A stretch of 64,000 bases of DNA from DATARH01 sp963734125 (GCA_963734125.1 CAVTGB010000012.1:11739-75738); one strand, 5' to 3'. Shown: positions 17,618 through 26,491, numbered from the stretch's first letter. Notes: generated from the letters alone by a model not told the origin. A program made the numbers and translations.

Positions 17618-19390
17618 ATGAGCGAGGAGCGGGTCGAGCGCCGGCTGGCGGCCATTCTCGCGGCTGATGTCGCGGGTTATTCACGGCTGATGGGCGAGGA
17701 CGAGGAAGGCACGCTCGCCGCGTTGAAGGCGATCCGGCGCGACCTTTTCGATCTCAAGGTCAGGGAACACCGGGGGCGCATCGTCAAAACTACCGGCGAC
17801 GGCGCGCTCGTTGAGTTCGCCAGCGTCGTCGATGCGGTGCGTTGCGCGGTCGAGGTGCAGCGCGACATGGCCGAGCGCAACGTCGATGTGGCGGCGGAGA
17901 AGCGCATCGAGCTCCGCATCGGCATCAATGTCGGCGACATCATCAGCGACGAGGACGACATTTTCGGTGACGGGGTCAACATCGCCGCCCGCCTCGAAGC
18001 CCTCGCCCAGCCGGGCGGGATCTGCGTCAGCCGCGTGGTCCGCGACCAGGTCCGCGACAAGCTCGATTTCGCCTTCGACGACCAGGGCGAGCAGCAGGTC
18101 AAGAACATCGCGCGGCCGGTGCGGGTCTACCGCGTGGGGCCGCAGGCCTCCGAGGCGGTTGCCGGCGAGACGCAAGCAGCACCGATGGCGTTACCGGAAA
18201 AGCCGTCAATCGCGGTCCTGCCATTCCAGAATTTGAGCGGTGACGCCGAGCAGGAATATTTTGCCGACGGCGTCGTCGAGGACATCATCACCGCCTTGTC
18301 GCGCAACCGCGCGTTCTTTGTCATTTCGCGCAACACGAGCTTCACCTACAAGGGGCCGGCCGTCGATGTCGCCCGGGTGGCGCGCGAACTCGGGGTTCGC
18401 TATGTGCTCGAAGGCAGCGTGCGGCGCGCCGGCAACCGGGTGCGGATCACCGCGCAATTGATCGATGCCGCGACCGGCCATCACCTGTGGGCCGACCGCT
18501 ACGACCGCGAGCTGGCCGATGTGTTCGCCGTGCAGGACGAGATCGCCCAGACGATCACCGGCGAATTGGCCCCCGGCATCATCGCCGCCGAGATGCACCA
18601 GGCGCGGCGCAAGGATCCGAGCCAGCTCGATGCCTGGGACCGCACGATGCGCGCGCATTGGCATATCCGCCGTTTTACGCGAGACGATCTGGCCGAGGCA
18701 CGGCGCCTGCTCGGCGAAGCGGTCGAACTCGACCCGGCGAATGCGATGGCGTTCGGCGATCTTGCCTATGCGCACCATTTCTCAGCCCTGTTCGGCTGGG
18801 TGGAAAACCCAAGCGGCTCGTTTGCCCGATTCGGCGAGATGGCGCGGCGCGCCGTCACGATCGACGACGGCGACGCACACGCCCATGCCATGTTGGCGCT
18901 CTTCGATTTGTTCGCGGGCCGGCACGAAGAAGCGCGTCGCCGATTACGTCGCGCCCTCGATCTCGATCCCAACTCGTCCTTCGCTCACGGCATGCTCGGC
19001 GCGACCTATTTTTTCGCCGGCGATTACGAGGCCGCGTTGCCGCTTTGCGACGAAGCGATCCGGCTTAGCCCGCGGGACCCGCTGTTGATCCTCTATAAAT
19101 TGGGCAAGGGCTGGGCGGCCTTGCTCTCCGAGCGCAATCAGAAGGCCGTCGAATTTGCGAGCGAGGCGGTCGAAGCCAACGCGGAGTTTCCCGATGACTA
19201 CCTGGTGCTGGCGGCCGCGCACGGCCATCTGGGCAATGCCGCCCCGGCTCGCGCAGCATTGGACGAGTTGCTGCGGCGCATGCCGGGGCTGACCGCATCC
19301 GACGAACGGCTCAACCGCCCGTTCGGCAGCGCCGAACAGCGCGAGCGCTTTCTCGCAGGCTTGCGCAAGGCCGGCCTGCCGGAGGGGTAA
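17618..19390 (+). CDS. Class III adenylate/guanylate cyclase with TolB-like and TPR domains
   Basis: 590 residues. The N-terminal class III cyclase domain (about 8-175) keeps both metal aspartates: Asp17 in ADVAGYSRLMG and Asp61 in KTTGDGALVEF. A TolB/FlgO-like N-terminal domain follows (IAVLPFQNLSGDAEQEYFADGVVEDI, about 195-330), then TPR repeats (about 350-560) such as ARRLLGEAVELDPANAMAF and RRALDLDPNSSFAH. No membrane helix is visible, so it is probably cytoplasmic. This architecture is common and multi-copy in rhizobia and relatives; the signal is generally unknown. Divergent from the Rieske oxygenase operon. Confidence 0.92.
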   Translation: MSEERVERRLAAILAADVAGYSRLMGEDEEGTLAALKAIRRDLFDLKVREHRGRIVKTTGDGALVEFASVVDAVRCAVEVQRDMAERNVDVAAEKRIELRIGINVGDIISDEDDIFGDGVNIAARLEALAQPGGICVSRVVRDQVRDKLDFAFDDQGEQQVKNIARPVRVYRVGPQASEAVAGETQAAPMALPEKPSIAVLPFQNLSGDAEQEYFADGVVEDIITALSRNRAFFVISRNTSFTYKGPAVDVARVARELGVRYVLEGSVRRAGNRVRITAQLIDAATGHHLWADRYDRELADVFAVQDEIAQTITGELAPGIIAAEMHQARRKDPSQLDAWDRTMRAHWHIRRFTRDDLAEARRLLGEAVELDPANAMAFGDLAYAHHFSALFGWVENPSGSFARFGEMARRAVTIDDGDAHAHAMLALFDLFAGRHEEARRRLRRALDLDPNSSFAHGMLGATYFFAGDYEAALPLCDEAIRLSPRDPLLILYKLGKGWAALLSERNQKAVEFASEAVEANAEFPDDYLVLAAAHGHLGNAAPARAALDELLRRMPGLTASDERLNRPFGSAEQRERFLAGLRKAGLPEG

Positions 19391-19397
19391 CGCGGTC

Positions 19398-19754
19398 CTA
19401 AAGGTCGAGGACGCGGCGCACGCCGTCTTCGACGGTGCCGATATCGGCGGCGGAAAGGCGGCCCGACGCCCGGGTCAGGCGGCGCCTGTCTACGGCCCGC
19501 AGCTGGTCACAAACCGCAACCGCGTGCGGGCCTGCCGACGGCGTGGCGACGACGATCGGCGGCCGGGCTTCCGGCCCGGTCGACAACGGGACAATGACGA
19601 CGGTACGCCGGGCTCGATTGAGCGCATCCGCGGTGATGACGACCGCGGGCCGGGTCTTGCGGATTTCGCTCCCGCGCGTCGGATCGAGCGCGACCCACCA
19701 AACATCGCCGCGCCGCACCGGCACCGTCGATTGGGGTGCTGCGCCGCGCCTCAT
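19398..19754 (-). CDS. PemK/MazF-family toxin
   Basis: A 118-residue probable endoribonuclease of a type II toxin-antitoxin system. The family start RRGDVWWVALDPTRGSEIRKTRPAVVI is intact (shown here in overlapping pieces: GDVWWVALDP, RKTRPAVV), followed by VVIVPLSTGPE and CDQLRAVDRRRL, where the conserved Arg and Thr/Ser of MazF lie. The gene overlaps the upstream antitoxin gene by 4 bases (ATGA type), a sign of translational coupling. It is convergent with the cyclase-TPR gene. Confidence 0.9.
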   Translation of the reverse strand: MRRGAAPQSTVPVRRGDVWWVALDPTRGSEIRKTRPAVVITADALNRARRTVVIVPLSTGPEARPPIVVATPSAGPHAVAVCDQLRAVDRRRLTRASGRLSAADIGTVEDGVRRVLDL

Positions 19755-20026
19755 GCCGCCGGCTTTCGGTCATCGCCGCCCCCCAGCCCATCGGACAGGG
19801 TCGCTTCTTCCCATTCGGCCATTTCCGACCCCAGCCGCTCGTCTCTCTCGACCGCCAACGCCGCCTGATAAAGCGGATCGTCGTCAGCGACGTCTTCCGG
19901 GGCCAGGGCCTCTTCGAGCAGCCGCTCGATGAACTTGCTGCGCTGACGAACCGCGACCCTGCGCTTGAAGCGGCGCGCCAAATGGTCAGGCAGGCGGATC
20001 AGCAACTGAGTGGTAGTTTCGGGCAT
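19751..20026 (-). CDS. Antitoxin of the PemK/MazF-type pair
   Basis: A 91-residue acidic protein. The N-terminus (TQLLIRLPDHLARRFKRRV, then RSKFIERLLEEAL) has the beta-strand then two helices expected of a ribbon-helix-helix DNA-binding domain, and the acidic C-terminus (ALAVERDERLGSEMAEWEEA) would bind and block the toxin. Such antitoxins usually repress their own promoter. A near-consensus promoter with AT-rich direct repeats lies directly upstream (20031-20083). Confidence 0.85.
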   Translation of the reverse strand: MPETTTQLLIRLPDHLARRFKRRVAVRQRSKFIERLLEEALAPEDVADDDPLYQAALAVERDERLGSEMAEWEEATLSDGLGGGDDRKPAA

Positions 20027-20030
20027 CGGC

Positions 20031-20083
20031 TATAACCTATCGATATCTATATCTATACTAGGAATTGCGGTGCGTCCTGTCAA
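20031..20083 (-). promoter_or_regulatory. Toxin-antitoxin promoter and probable antitoxin operator
   Basis: On the minus strand, TTGACA (20083-20078) is separated by exactly 17 bases from TAGTAT (20060-20055), close to a sigma-70 consensus. Just downstream are repeated TATAGATATAGATATCGATA words (20041-20060), AT-rich islands in a GC-rich genome. Direct repeats overlapping the -10 box are a usual operator for ribbon-helix-helix antitoxins; binding itself is inference. Confidence 0.65.
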
Positions 20084-20101
20084 AGGTGGCAACGCGCGCT
20101 G

Positions 20102-21046
20102 TTAGGTCGCGCTCGCGAGCGGCGCAGCGTCGTGAAACCGGCGGTAATCGATGACGCGGCGGCCGTCTTCGGTCCAGCCGATGACGTCGACGAAGCGATG
20201 GCTCCACAGGATCTCGTGCGGCAGGTAGGAGGTCCGCGCGTGGACGCGCTGGGCGATCGTCTCGTCGATGCCGGTCGCGGTCACCACCAATTCGACGTTG
20301 TTGGCTTCGAGTGAAGCCGGGCTCGCGCCGAAGAGCGGGCTGTCCTTATCGATTTCGTGCATGACGGTAAAGGTCATCGCCAGGACCGGGGTCCGGTAGC
20401 GGGTCAGCGCCAGCTCGTAAAAGCGGCGCAGCCTCACGCCTTCGGCGGTGTTTTCGTCGCGCAACAGGGTGACGGCGACCTCGGCCTGCAGGATCTGGTT
20501 GCGCCGCTGGTTGGCGAGGCGGAACGACAATGTCGGGCGGCCGTTATGCGGCCCGATCACGGCGACCCGGCTGAACAGGACACGCGCCGTCGGCCGCGAG
20601 AAGCGGGCGAAAACGAGGCCCGTGGCGAGGGCGAGGAACATGAGCCCGGTCGCGGTCTCGATCGTGACAACTAGATTGGCGTAGAGCGTCGCCGGCACCA
20701 GTTGGCCATAGCCGATCGTGGCGATGGTCTGGACGCTGAAGAAAAACGCATCCGCGAACGAGCCCGGCCGGGCATTGGCGATGGCGCCGGGCTGCACCAG
20801 GTAAAGGAGCGCGAACAGCGCGTTCGCGACGAGATAGAGCCCGACGCCGCCGAAGAGGAATGAACACCACGAAATCCGCAGCATGAAATGATAGAGATCG
20901 CCGAACCACGGCCGGCGCAGCCCGATCGCCAGCGTCTGGTCGGCGGTCTCGCGGGCGATCAGCCGGGCCGGGCGTGCGTCGCCGCCGTCGGGCGGCGCGC
21001 TGCGCAGCGAGCGCACGGAGGGTCGTTTTCGGGCTCGACCTTTCAT
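20102..21046 (-). CDS. Inward-rectifier-type potassium channel (KirBac family)
   Basis: A 314-residue inner-membrane channel. Two membrane helices (about 58-85 and 118-142) flank a pore helix and the selectivity filter TIATIGYG. The rest is the cytoplasmic beta-sandwich gating domain typical of inward rectifiers (SFRLANQRRNQILQAEV, TFTVMHEIDKDSPLFG, SLEANNVELVV, ETIAQRVHARTSYLPHEI, WSHRFVDVI). KirBac channels conduct K+ and are gated by lipids and pH. The start at ATG 21046 (MKGRARKRPS) is the usual length. The frame is open to 21211 but runs into a repeat half-copy there. Confidence 0.93.
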   Translation of the reverse strand: MKGRARKRPSVRSLRSAPPDGGDARPARLIARETADQTLAIGLRRPWFGDLYHFMLRISWCSFLFGGVGLYLVANALFALLYLVQPGAIANARPGSFADAFFFSVQTIATIGYGQLVPATLYANLVVTIETATGLMFLALATGLVFARFSRPTARVLFSRVAVIGPHNGRPTLSFRLANQRRNQILQAEVAVTLLRDENTAEGVRLRRFYELALTRYRTPVLAMTFTVMHEIDKDSPLFGASPASLEANNVELVVTATGIDETIAQRVHARTSYLPHEILWSHRFVDVIGWTEDGRRVIDYRRFHDAAPLASAT

Positions 21047-21150
21047 GGGAAAACCATGCGTTCCGCCGGCGCCAATCTTCCCACGCGATCTAAGCTGACC
21101 CGCCACTACAACGTCCGCCGGGAACTGGCAAGGGCCGGCGGGAACATCTT

Positions 21151-21194
21151 GTCGTTGCGAGGCACGCGGCGACGACGCAGTCTCGACGAGATTG
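21151..21194. repeat. Family A repeat, half copy
   Basis: TCGTTGCGAGGCACGCGGCG and a trailing GACGAGATTGCTG resemble one arm of the family A palindrome. It lies in the divergent region between the channel gene and the YCII-domain gene. Confidence 0.45.
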
Positions 21195-21225
21195 CTGAGC
21201 TCCGCTGGCAAAAACGGGAACAGCC

Positions 21226-21822
21226 ATGGCTCAGGTCATCATCCGCCGCTCGACAAGCGACCTCGGCGGCCTGCCGAAGAGCCTGCGGAAGGACCATGCG
21301 CGCTTTCTCGCGCACCGGCGAGACGGGCTGGTGACCTATGGGCCGATTTTTCACGGCCCCGCGCCGGCCGGCTATCTCTACCAGACCGATCTGCCGGGCA
21401 ACGTACCGGATGCGGTGGCGCATTTCATTGCGGAGGACCCGCTCGCGGTGAACGGGGTCGTCGAAGCCGACGAGATCAGCGACTGGCATTGCGCGCTCGA
21501 GACGCGTCAGCCGACGGCGCCGCCGCGCCCCGGCCTCCAGGGCTTCTTCTTCCACGGGACGGCCAAGCCCGGCATCACCGATTTGCGCAACACGATCGTC
21601 CCGGCGCACCGCGCCCACCTGCAGCCGAAAGACGCAAGCAACTGCCTCGCCCGCGGCTACCTCACCGACGCCGGCGGCAAAGTGTGGCTCGGCAGCGCGA
21701 TGGTCTATGAATTCCCAAACCGCGCCGCGCTCGACGACTTCTTCCGCACCGAACCCTATTGCACGAACGGTATCTACGAGCAAATCGACATCTACGAGTG
21801 GCAGCGCGGCGTGATCGGGTGA
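21226..21822 (+). CDS. Tandem YCII-domain protein
   Basis: 198 residues containing two copies of a ferredoxin-like alpha/beta (YCII-related) fold: residues 1-95 (SLRKDHARFLAHRRDGLVTYGP, HFIAEDPLAVNGV, SDWHC) and 105-195 (IVPAHRAHLQ, YEFPNRAALDDFFRTEPYCT, IDIYEW). YCII-like domains often have a His-Asp pair and act in small-molecule chemistry next to catabolic genes, but no reaction is known for this one. It lies between the K+ channel gene (divergent) and the second oxygenase cluster (convergent). Confidence 0.75.
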   Translation: MAQVIIRRSTSDLGGLPKSLRKDHARFLAHRRDGLVTYGPIFHGPAPAGYLYQTDLPGNVPDAVAHFIAEDPLAVNGVVEADEISDWHCALETRQPTAPPRPGLQGFFFHGTAKPGITDLRNTIVPAHRAHLQPKDASNCLARGYLTDAGGKVWLGSAMVYEFPNRAALDDFFRTEPYCTNGIYEQIDIYEWQRGVIG

Positions 21823-21863
21823 GGGGCTCGGCGAAGCGTGAACTGGACCCTGATAGGCACCTG

Positions 21864-22727
21864 CTATTTCCGTCCGCTTGCCTTCAGGCCCTTCTCCAGC
21901 GCGGCGTAGGACTGCGCCGGGGCCGGCATCAGCCAGCGAAAGCCTTTTTCGACGAGCTTCTCGACATTGTTCGCGTCGACATGCGGGTGGCCGCACGGCA
22001 TGCCGGCGTCCTTGCAGATCGCCAGAATGTCGTCGATCGCGGCGGCGACCTCGGGGTGGTCGTATTGCCGGGGATAGCCCATGTCCTGCGAGAGATCGCC
22101 CTCGCCGATGAGGACGACGCCGATCCCGGGGACCTCCTTCAGCATCTGCGGCAGGTTGCGGATCGCCCGCTTCTCCTCGCACATGATGACGACCAGCACC
22201 TCGCCCTCGGGGTTCAACGGCCAGGTGTCGGCGCGCTTATAATAATCGGGCTGGCTGATCCCCCAATAGCGCGCGGCGGTGCGCGGAGCATCGCCCCGCA
22301 TGCCGGCGGGCTCGTAATAGGCGGCTTCGCGCGGTCGCGGATAGCGGCAGGCCTGCACGGCGTTCCGCGCCTCCTCGACCGTCGAGACATGCGGCCACAC
22401 GATCCCGTAGACCCCGATATCGAGCACCTGCTTCGCAATGAACTGGTTCAGTTCGCCGCCATTGGGCGGGATCCGCACCATCGGCGCGACCGCCGGCGCG
22501 AGGCTGCCGGATTTGAGGATCTGGGCGCGGTCGAGCATGTATTGCATGCAGTCGCGCAACGAGCGGATGTCGTAGGGGTTGTGCTCCATCTCGAAGACGA
22601 CGGCGTCATAGGGCGCGGCGGCAATCGATTGCGCAGCGCCGACTTCAGCCGGCGAGAACGTGACGAAGGCGGGCTTGCCGTCGGCAAGGGCGCGGATCGC
22701 CGGGTTGAGGCGGGGGATTTCGGGCAT
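21864..22727 (-). CDS. HpcH/HpaI aldolase/citrate lyase family protein
   Basis: A 287-residue class II pyruvate aldolase-type TIM barrel, probably cleaving a 4-hydroxy-2-oxo acid from aromatic-ring degradation. Family signs are DAVVFEMEHNPYD (metal-site Glu region), PMVRIPPNGGE, VLDIGVYGIVWPHVST and VVLIGEGDLSQDMGYP. It is longer than the usual 250-260 residues, with an insert around residues 135-165. AAGGAA precedes the ATG. It is the last gene of the oxygenase-VOC-aldolase set, which suggests a meta-cleavage-like route; the substrate is not known. Confidence 0.87.
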   Translation of the reverse strand: MPEIPRLNPAIRALADGKPAFVTFSPAEVGAAQSIAAAPYDAVVFEMEHNPYDIRSLRDCMQYMLDRAQILKSGSLAPAVAPMVRIPPNGGELNQFIAKQVLDIGVYGIVWPHVSTVEEARNAVQACRYPRPREAAYYEPAGMRGDAPRTAARYWGISQPDYYKRADTWPLNPEGEVLVVIMCEEKRAIRNLPQMLKEVPGIGVVLIGEGDLSQDMGYPRQYDHPEVAAAIDDILAICKDAGMPCGHPHVDANNVEKLVEKGFRWLMPAPAQSYAALEKGLKASGRK

Positions 22728-22748
22728 CGCTGGTTCCTTTCGTCGTGC

Positions 22749-23213
22749 TCAGGCGCTCTTTGCCGCCTGCCAGCGGGCCAGCGCCGCATGCGGCTTCGAG
22801 ATCGCCGGGTCCATGATCTCCTGATGGACGCCGGTGGACGCGGTCAACTCGACGACATACCCGTTGGGGTCGCGGAAATAGATCGAGCGGACAAAGCCGT
22901 GGTTGATCGGCCCGCGCACCTCGATCCCTTGCTTCCGCCCCTTCTCCAGCATGCGGTCGAAGACGTCATTCTCGACGCCCAATGCGATGTGGAGATCGAG
23001 GTCGTCCTGGCGCTTGAAGTCGAACGGCCGCGCCGGCGCCTCGAAAAAGGCGAGGCAGGAGCCGTCGTCCATCTCGAAAAATGTATGCAGCGCGCTGCCG
23101 CCGGCGATTTCGAAGGCGCTGACGAGGCGCAGGCCGAGAAACTCCTCGTAAAAGATCCGGGTCTCCTCGGAATCCCGGCAGCGATACGCGTTGTGGTGCA
23201 GACCCTTGATCAT
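22749..23213 (-). CDS. VOC family (glyoxalase/dioxygenase-like) protein
   Basis: 154 residues of the vicinal oxygen chelate fold, two beta-alpha-beta-beta-beta modules. The metal-ligand pattern fits His6 (KGLHHNAYRC), His75 or a nearby residue (DLHIALGV) and Glu119-like (GYVVELT), as in extradiol dioxygenases and glyoxalase I relatives. The start is ATG 23213 with GGAGG eight bases upstream. It lies between a Rieske oxygenase beta gene and an HpcH-type aldolase, so ring cleavage or isomerisation is plausible but not proven. Confidence 0.87.
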   Translation of the reverse strand: MIKGLHHNAYRCRDSEETRIFYEEFLGLRLVSAFEIAGGSALHTFFEMDDGSCLAFFEAPARPFDFKRQDDLDLHIALGVENDVFDRMLEKGRKQGIEVRGPINHGFVRSIYFRDPNGYVVELTASTGVHQEIMDPAISKPHAALARWQAAKSA

Positions 23214-23232
23214 GCGAACCTCCAAAGATTGT

Positions 23233-23314
23233 GTCATTCCGGCGAAAGCCGGAATCCACCGATCAGCACGCGAGAGAGTTGAAACGTGGATCCCGGCTTT
23301 CGCCGGGATGACGG
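23233..23314. repeat. Intergenic palindromic repeat, family B
   Basis: Two hairpins in inverted arrangement: TCATTCCGGCGAAAGCCGGAATC and GATCCCGGCTTTCGCCGGGATGAC (each written here as a motif; exact copies are at 23235-23256 and 23289-23312). It separates the VOC gene from the oxygenase beta gene. Other copies: 35406, 36525, 41326 and 49322. Confidence 0.85.
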
Positions 23315-23346
23315 GTTGGTGGGAGCCGCGCGCCCATTTCGATCCT

Positions 23347-23892
23347 TCAAAAAAAGATGCTGACGTTCTTCGCCAGCATCACGTTCTGGTCGAGGATCAG
23401 CTTGCGATGCGCGATCTTCCACTCGTCATCGACGCGGCGCAGCACATCCCGGCGCGCCCCGACATAGAAATCCTGCTCGGTCTCGGCGCGCGAGCGGTAG
23501 ACGATGAAGTTGGAGTAGACGCGCAGTTCGGACTCCACCTCGCCCGGCTCCACCTCGATATTGCTGATCATGTGGCGGGTGCGGGACGGCGGGTCCTCGG
23601 CCCAGGCCATCCCGGTATCGAGGCGCGCGACGCGGCCCGTCAGCGTCTCCTTTGTTTCATCGAGAATGGCCAGCTCGTTCTCGTGCCCGACATCGTCTTC
23701 GACATAGCGGTCGGGATCGAGGATCGAGATCGCCTTCGAGGATTTCGGATAGCGGTTGGTGCGCGACGCCATCCAGTAGCGCACATCGTCGGTGAAGAGC
23801 GTCAGCCACTCGTGGAAGCGCCGATCGTCAAGCATCCGCGCTTCACGGTAGAGGAACTGCTCGACCTCGCGCAGGACGTCGGCGTTACGCAT
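23347..23892 (-). CDS. Aromatic-ring-hydroxylating dioxygenase, beta subunit
   Basis: A 181-residue beta subunit with the NTF2-like fold (VEQFLYREARMLDDRRFHEWLTLF, in pieces EQFLYREARML and HEWLTLFTDDVRYWM; TRHMISNIEVEPGE; SNFIVYRSR; DFYVGARRDVLRR). It matches biphenyl/toluate-type small subunits. The gene overlaps the alpha subunit gene upstream by 8 bases. It is the only beta gene for two adjacent alpha genes. Confidence 0.93.
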   Translation of the reverse strand: MRNADVLREVEQFLYREARMLDDRRFHEWLTLFTDDVRYWMASRTNRYPKSSKAISILDPDRYVEDDVGHENELAILDETKETLTGRVARLDTGMAWAEDPPSRTRHMISNIEVEPGEVESELRVYSNFIVYRSRAETEQDFYVGARRDVLRRVDDEWKIAHRKLILDQNVMLAKNVSIFF

Positions 23893-25195
23893 GCGCTCTA
23901 CTCCCCCGGTCCTCCCGCACTGCGCCGTTCGGCAGATCGGCCCAGTTCGCCGCCGCGATCAATTCGGCCCAGCGCCGGTAGAACTGGCGATGGTTCGATT
24001 CGCTCATGCGGTATTCGCTGGCCCAGGCGCCGAGCGCGGGGTCAAAGCGCTCGTGGCCGAGCCCCATCTGGGTGTTGAGCGGCATCCGGCGCGCAACGAC
24101 GCCGCGGCAGGTCTGGGTGCATTCCTGCCAATTGTCCATGTCGTCCTGCTCGAAGGTGCCCGAGGGGCTGAAGCCGCGCACCCCGGCGAGCCGGATCGCC
24201 TCCTTGACCGCGGCCGGGGCGGCCTTGTCGGCAAAGACCCACGACCACACTTCGGTCTTGTCGGGGCCGCGCGGGTGCCAGACGCGCAGCGTGCGCGAAG
24301 TGGCGCGTAGCAGCGAAAAATTCGGAAACATCGTGGCGACGATCGGGTTGACGAGGCGCGAGCGGGGTCCAAGCCGGCTCTCGACCTCCGGGCGCGTCCT
24401 CTCCTCATAGGCCTGGAGCTCCGGCATTGGCGGCTCGCCGTTGTCGGTTGCCCCGACACAGATCGAGATATGCCCGTTGCCGGGCGACACCATATGGCCG
24501 GTGGCGTTGGGCTTGGTCGTGACGCCGGTGCTGAACGCGGTCTTGACCGCCGACAAATGGCTCCACGGCACGTGGTAGGCGTCGCCGCCGAAGTTCTCGG
24601 CCGGAAACTTCCAGTTGCACGGCATCACCCATTTGTGGGTCCCGACGATCTCGATCCCGCCCTCGCGGCGGTCGATGAAATTGTCGAGGTACCAGGCCAT
24701 CTCGCCGAGATATTCGGAGAGCGGCGGCGCCTCCTTGTCGAAGGTAGCAAACCACAGGCCTTTGTAATCACTGAGCTGGGCGACCGGCACGAGGCCCCAG
24801 CGCTCGCGCTGCAACTCGTCGTGATAGGCCTCCTTCAGATAGGGGACGCCGCTGAGCTGGCCGTCATTCCGATAGGTCCAGCCGTGATAGGCGCAGGTGA
24901 ACGTCGCCGCGTTGCCGGTATCGGCGCGGCACAGGCGATTGCCGCGATGCCGGCAGACGTTGAGAAACGCGTGCACGCTCCCCGCGGTGTCGCGCACCAC
25001 AAGCACTGGGTCTTCGCCCATATAGGTCGTGAAGAAATCGCCGGGGTGCGGGATCTGGCTGTCGTGGCACAGATAGAGCCAGCAGCGGGCGAAGATCCGC
25101 TGCAGCTCCTCCTGATAGATCTCCGGCTCGATAAAGATGCGCCGGCTGATAAGACCGCGCTCGCTGTCGACCAAACTCCCGGTGCCCGTCGCCAT
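23885..25195 (-). CDS. Rieske dioxygenase alpha subunit (first of two tandem paralogues)
   Basis: A 436-residue catalytic subunit. Rieske ligands are Cys81/His83 (CRHRGNRLC) and Cys101/His104 (CAYHGW). The mononuclear iron site is ENFGGDAYHVPWSH, with Asp205, His208 and His213. It resembles ring-hydroxylating oxygenases of the biphenyl/phenylpropionate/toluate class; the substrate is not assignable by eye. It is followed by the beta subunit gene (8-base overlap) and preceded by a very similar alpha gene 21 bases upstream. The C-terminus ends in GAVREDRGSRAHA, an extension missing in the paralogue. Confidence 0.92.
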   Translation of the reverse strand: MATGTGSLVDSERGLISRRIFIEPEIYQEELQRIFARCWLYLCHDSQIPHPGDFFTTYMGEDPVLVVRDTAGSVHAFLNVCRHRGNRLCRADTGNAATFTCAYHGWTYRNDGQLSGVPYLKEAYHDELQRERWGLVPVAQLSDYKGLWFATFDKEAPPLSEYLGEMAWYLDNFIDRREGGIEIVGTHKWVMPCNWKFPAENFGGDAYHVPWSHLSAVKTAFSTGVTTKPNATGHMVSPGNGHISICVGATDNGEPPMPELQAYEERTRPEVESRLGPRSRLVNPIVATMFPNFSLLRATSRTLRVWHPRGPDKTEVWSWVFADKAAPAAVKEAIRLAGVRGFSPSGTFEQDDMDNWQECTQTCRGVVARRMPLNTQMGLGHERFDPALGAWASEYRMSESNHRQFYRRWAELIAAANWADLPNGAVREDRGSRAHA

Positions 25196-25216
25196 CAGAG
25201 CCTCCCTTGTCGCCCG

Positions 25217-26491
25217 TCAGCCCGCCAGCCCGTCCCAGTTCTCGGCCGCCATCAGTTCGGCCCAGCGCCGGTAGAAACCGCGATGGTTCGATTCGCTGTA
25301 GCGGTATTCGCTGGAGACTGCCGCGAAATCCTTGTCGAACCGCTCATGTCCGAGGCCCATTTCGTAGTTGAGCGCATAGCGCCGGGCGACGACGCCGCGC
25401 CCGGTTTGGGTGCAGCCCTGCCAATTGTCCATGTCGTCCTGCTCGAAATTGCCGCTCGGGCCGAAGACGCGGATCCCGGCGAGGCGGATTGCTTCCTTGA
25501 CTTCGGCCGGCGCCGCCTTGTCGGCATAGGCCCAGGCCCAGATTTCGGTCTTGTCGGGGCCGCGCGGATGCCATACGCGCAGCGTGCGCGAGGTCGGCCG
25601 AAGGATCGACAGATTGGGAAATACCGTCGCGGCGACGGGCTTGCCCCGGCGCATGCGCGGTCCCAAGCGGCGCTGCATTTCGGGCTCAATCCGCGCCTCG
25701 TACGCGAGGACGTCGGGGTTTGGCAGGTCGGCGGCCGTGTCGGGACCGGCCATCATCATGCTGTGGCCGTTGCCGGGCGAGAGGGCGCGGCCTTCCGCGT
25801 CCGGCTTGACGCGGAAATCGCCGCCCGATCCCGTTTGCACTCCCGAGAGATGGCTCCAATGGACGTGATACCCGTCACCGGCGAAGTTCTCGGCCGGGAA
25901 TTTCCAGTTGCACGGCACGACCCATTTGTGGATGCCGCCGATGATCTCGATGCCGCCCTCGCAGCGGTCGAAAAAGGTGTCGAGATACCAGGTCATTTCG
26001 CCGAGATAATCGGTAAGCGGCGGCGCCGCGGGGTCGAAGGTGGCGAACCACAAACCCTTGTAGCTGGCGAGCCGCGCGACCGGGACGAGGCCCCAGCGGG
26101 TCCGATCCAATTCGCCGTGGTAGGCTTCCTTGAGATAAGGCACCCCGGTGAGCTGTCCGTCATTCTTATAGGTCCAGCCGTGATAGGCGCAGGTGAAACT
26201 GGCGGCGTTGCCGGTGTCGGCGCGGCACAGGCGATTGCCGCGATGGCGGCAGACATTGAGAAAGGCGCGCACAATGCCGGCGCTGTCGCGCACCACCAGC
26301 ACCGGGTCTTCGCCCATATAGGTCGTGAAGAAATCGCCGGGATGCGGGATCTGGCTGTCGTGGCACAGATAGAGCCAGCAGCGCGCGAAGATCTGCCGCA
26401 GCTCCTCTTCGTAGATCTCGGGCTCGATGAAGATGCGCCGGCTGATGAGGCCGCGATCGGCATCGACCAGGGGTTCCGAGGTGGTGGTCAA
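25217..26491 (-). CDS. Rieske dioxygenase alpha subunit (second tandem paralogue)
   Basis: 424 residues, clearly a duplicate of the next gene: both share GLISRRIFIEPEIY, CHDSQIPHPGDFFTTYMGED and VPYLKEAYH. Rieske ligands are Cys81/His83 and Cys101/His104, and the iron site AENFAGDGYHVHWSH contains Asp206, His209 and His214. I choose TTG 26491, which overlaps the SDR stop (TTGA) and has GGAGAAGG eight bases upstream; reading further in would run through the SDR gene in another frame. Differences cluster in the central catalytic region, suggesting different substrate range. Confidence 0.9.
   Translation of the reverse strand: MTTTSEPLVDADRGLISRRIFIEPEIYEEELRQIFARCWLYLCHDSQIPHPGDFFTTYMGEDPVLVVRDSAGIVRAFLNVCRHRGNRLCRADTGNAASFTCAYHGWTYKNDGQLTGVPYLKEAYHGELDRTRWGLVPVARLASYKGLWFATFDPAAPPLTDYLGEMTWYLDTFFDRCEGGIEIIGGIHKWVVPCNWKFPAENFAGDGYHVHWSHLSGVQTGSGGDFRVKPDAEGRALSPGNGHSMMMAGPDTAADLPNPDVLAYEARIEPEMQRRLGPRMRRGKPVAATVFPNLSILRPTSRTLRVWHPRGPDKTEIWAWAYADKAAPAEVKEAIRLAGIRVFGPSGNFEQDDMDNWQGCTQTGRGVVARRYALNYEMGLGHERFDKDFAAVSSEYRYSESNHRGFYRRWAELMAAENWDGLAG

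Noticed and set aside
21759..23282. A 507-codon plus-strand open frame
   Set aside because: Antisense to the HpcH/HpaI aldolase and VOC genes, which have clear domains and ribosome sites; this frame is Arg/Asp/His-rich shadow sequence.
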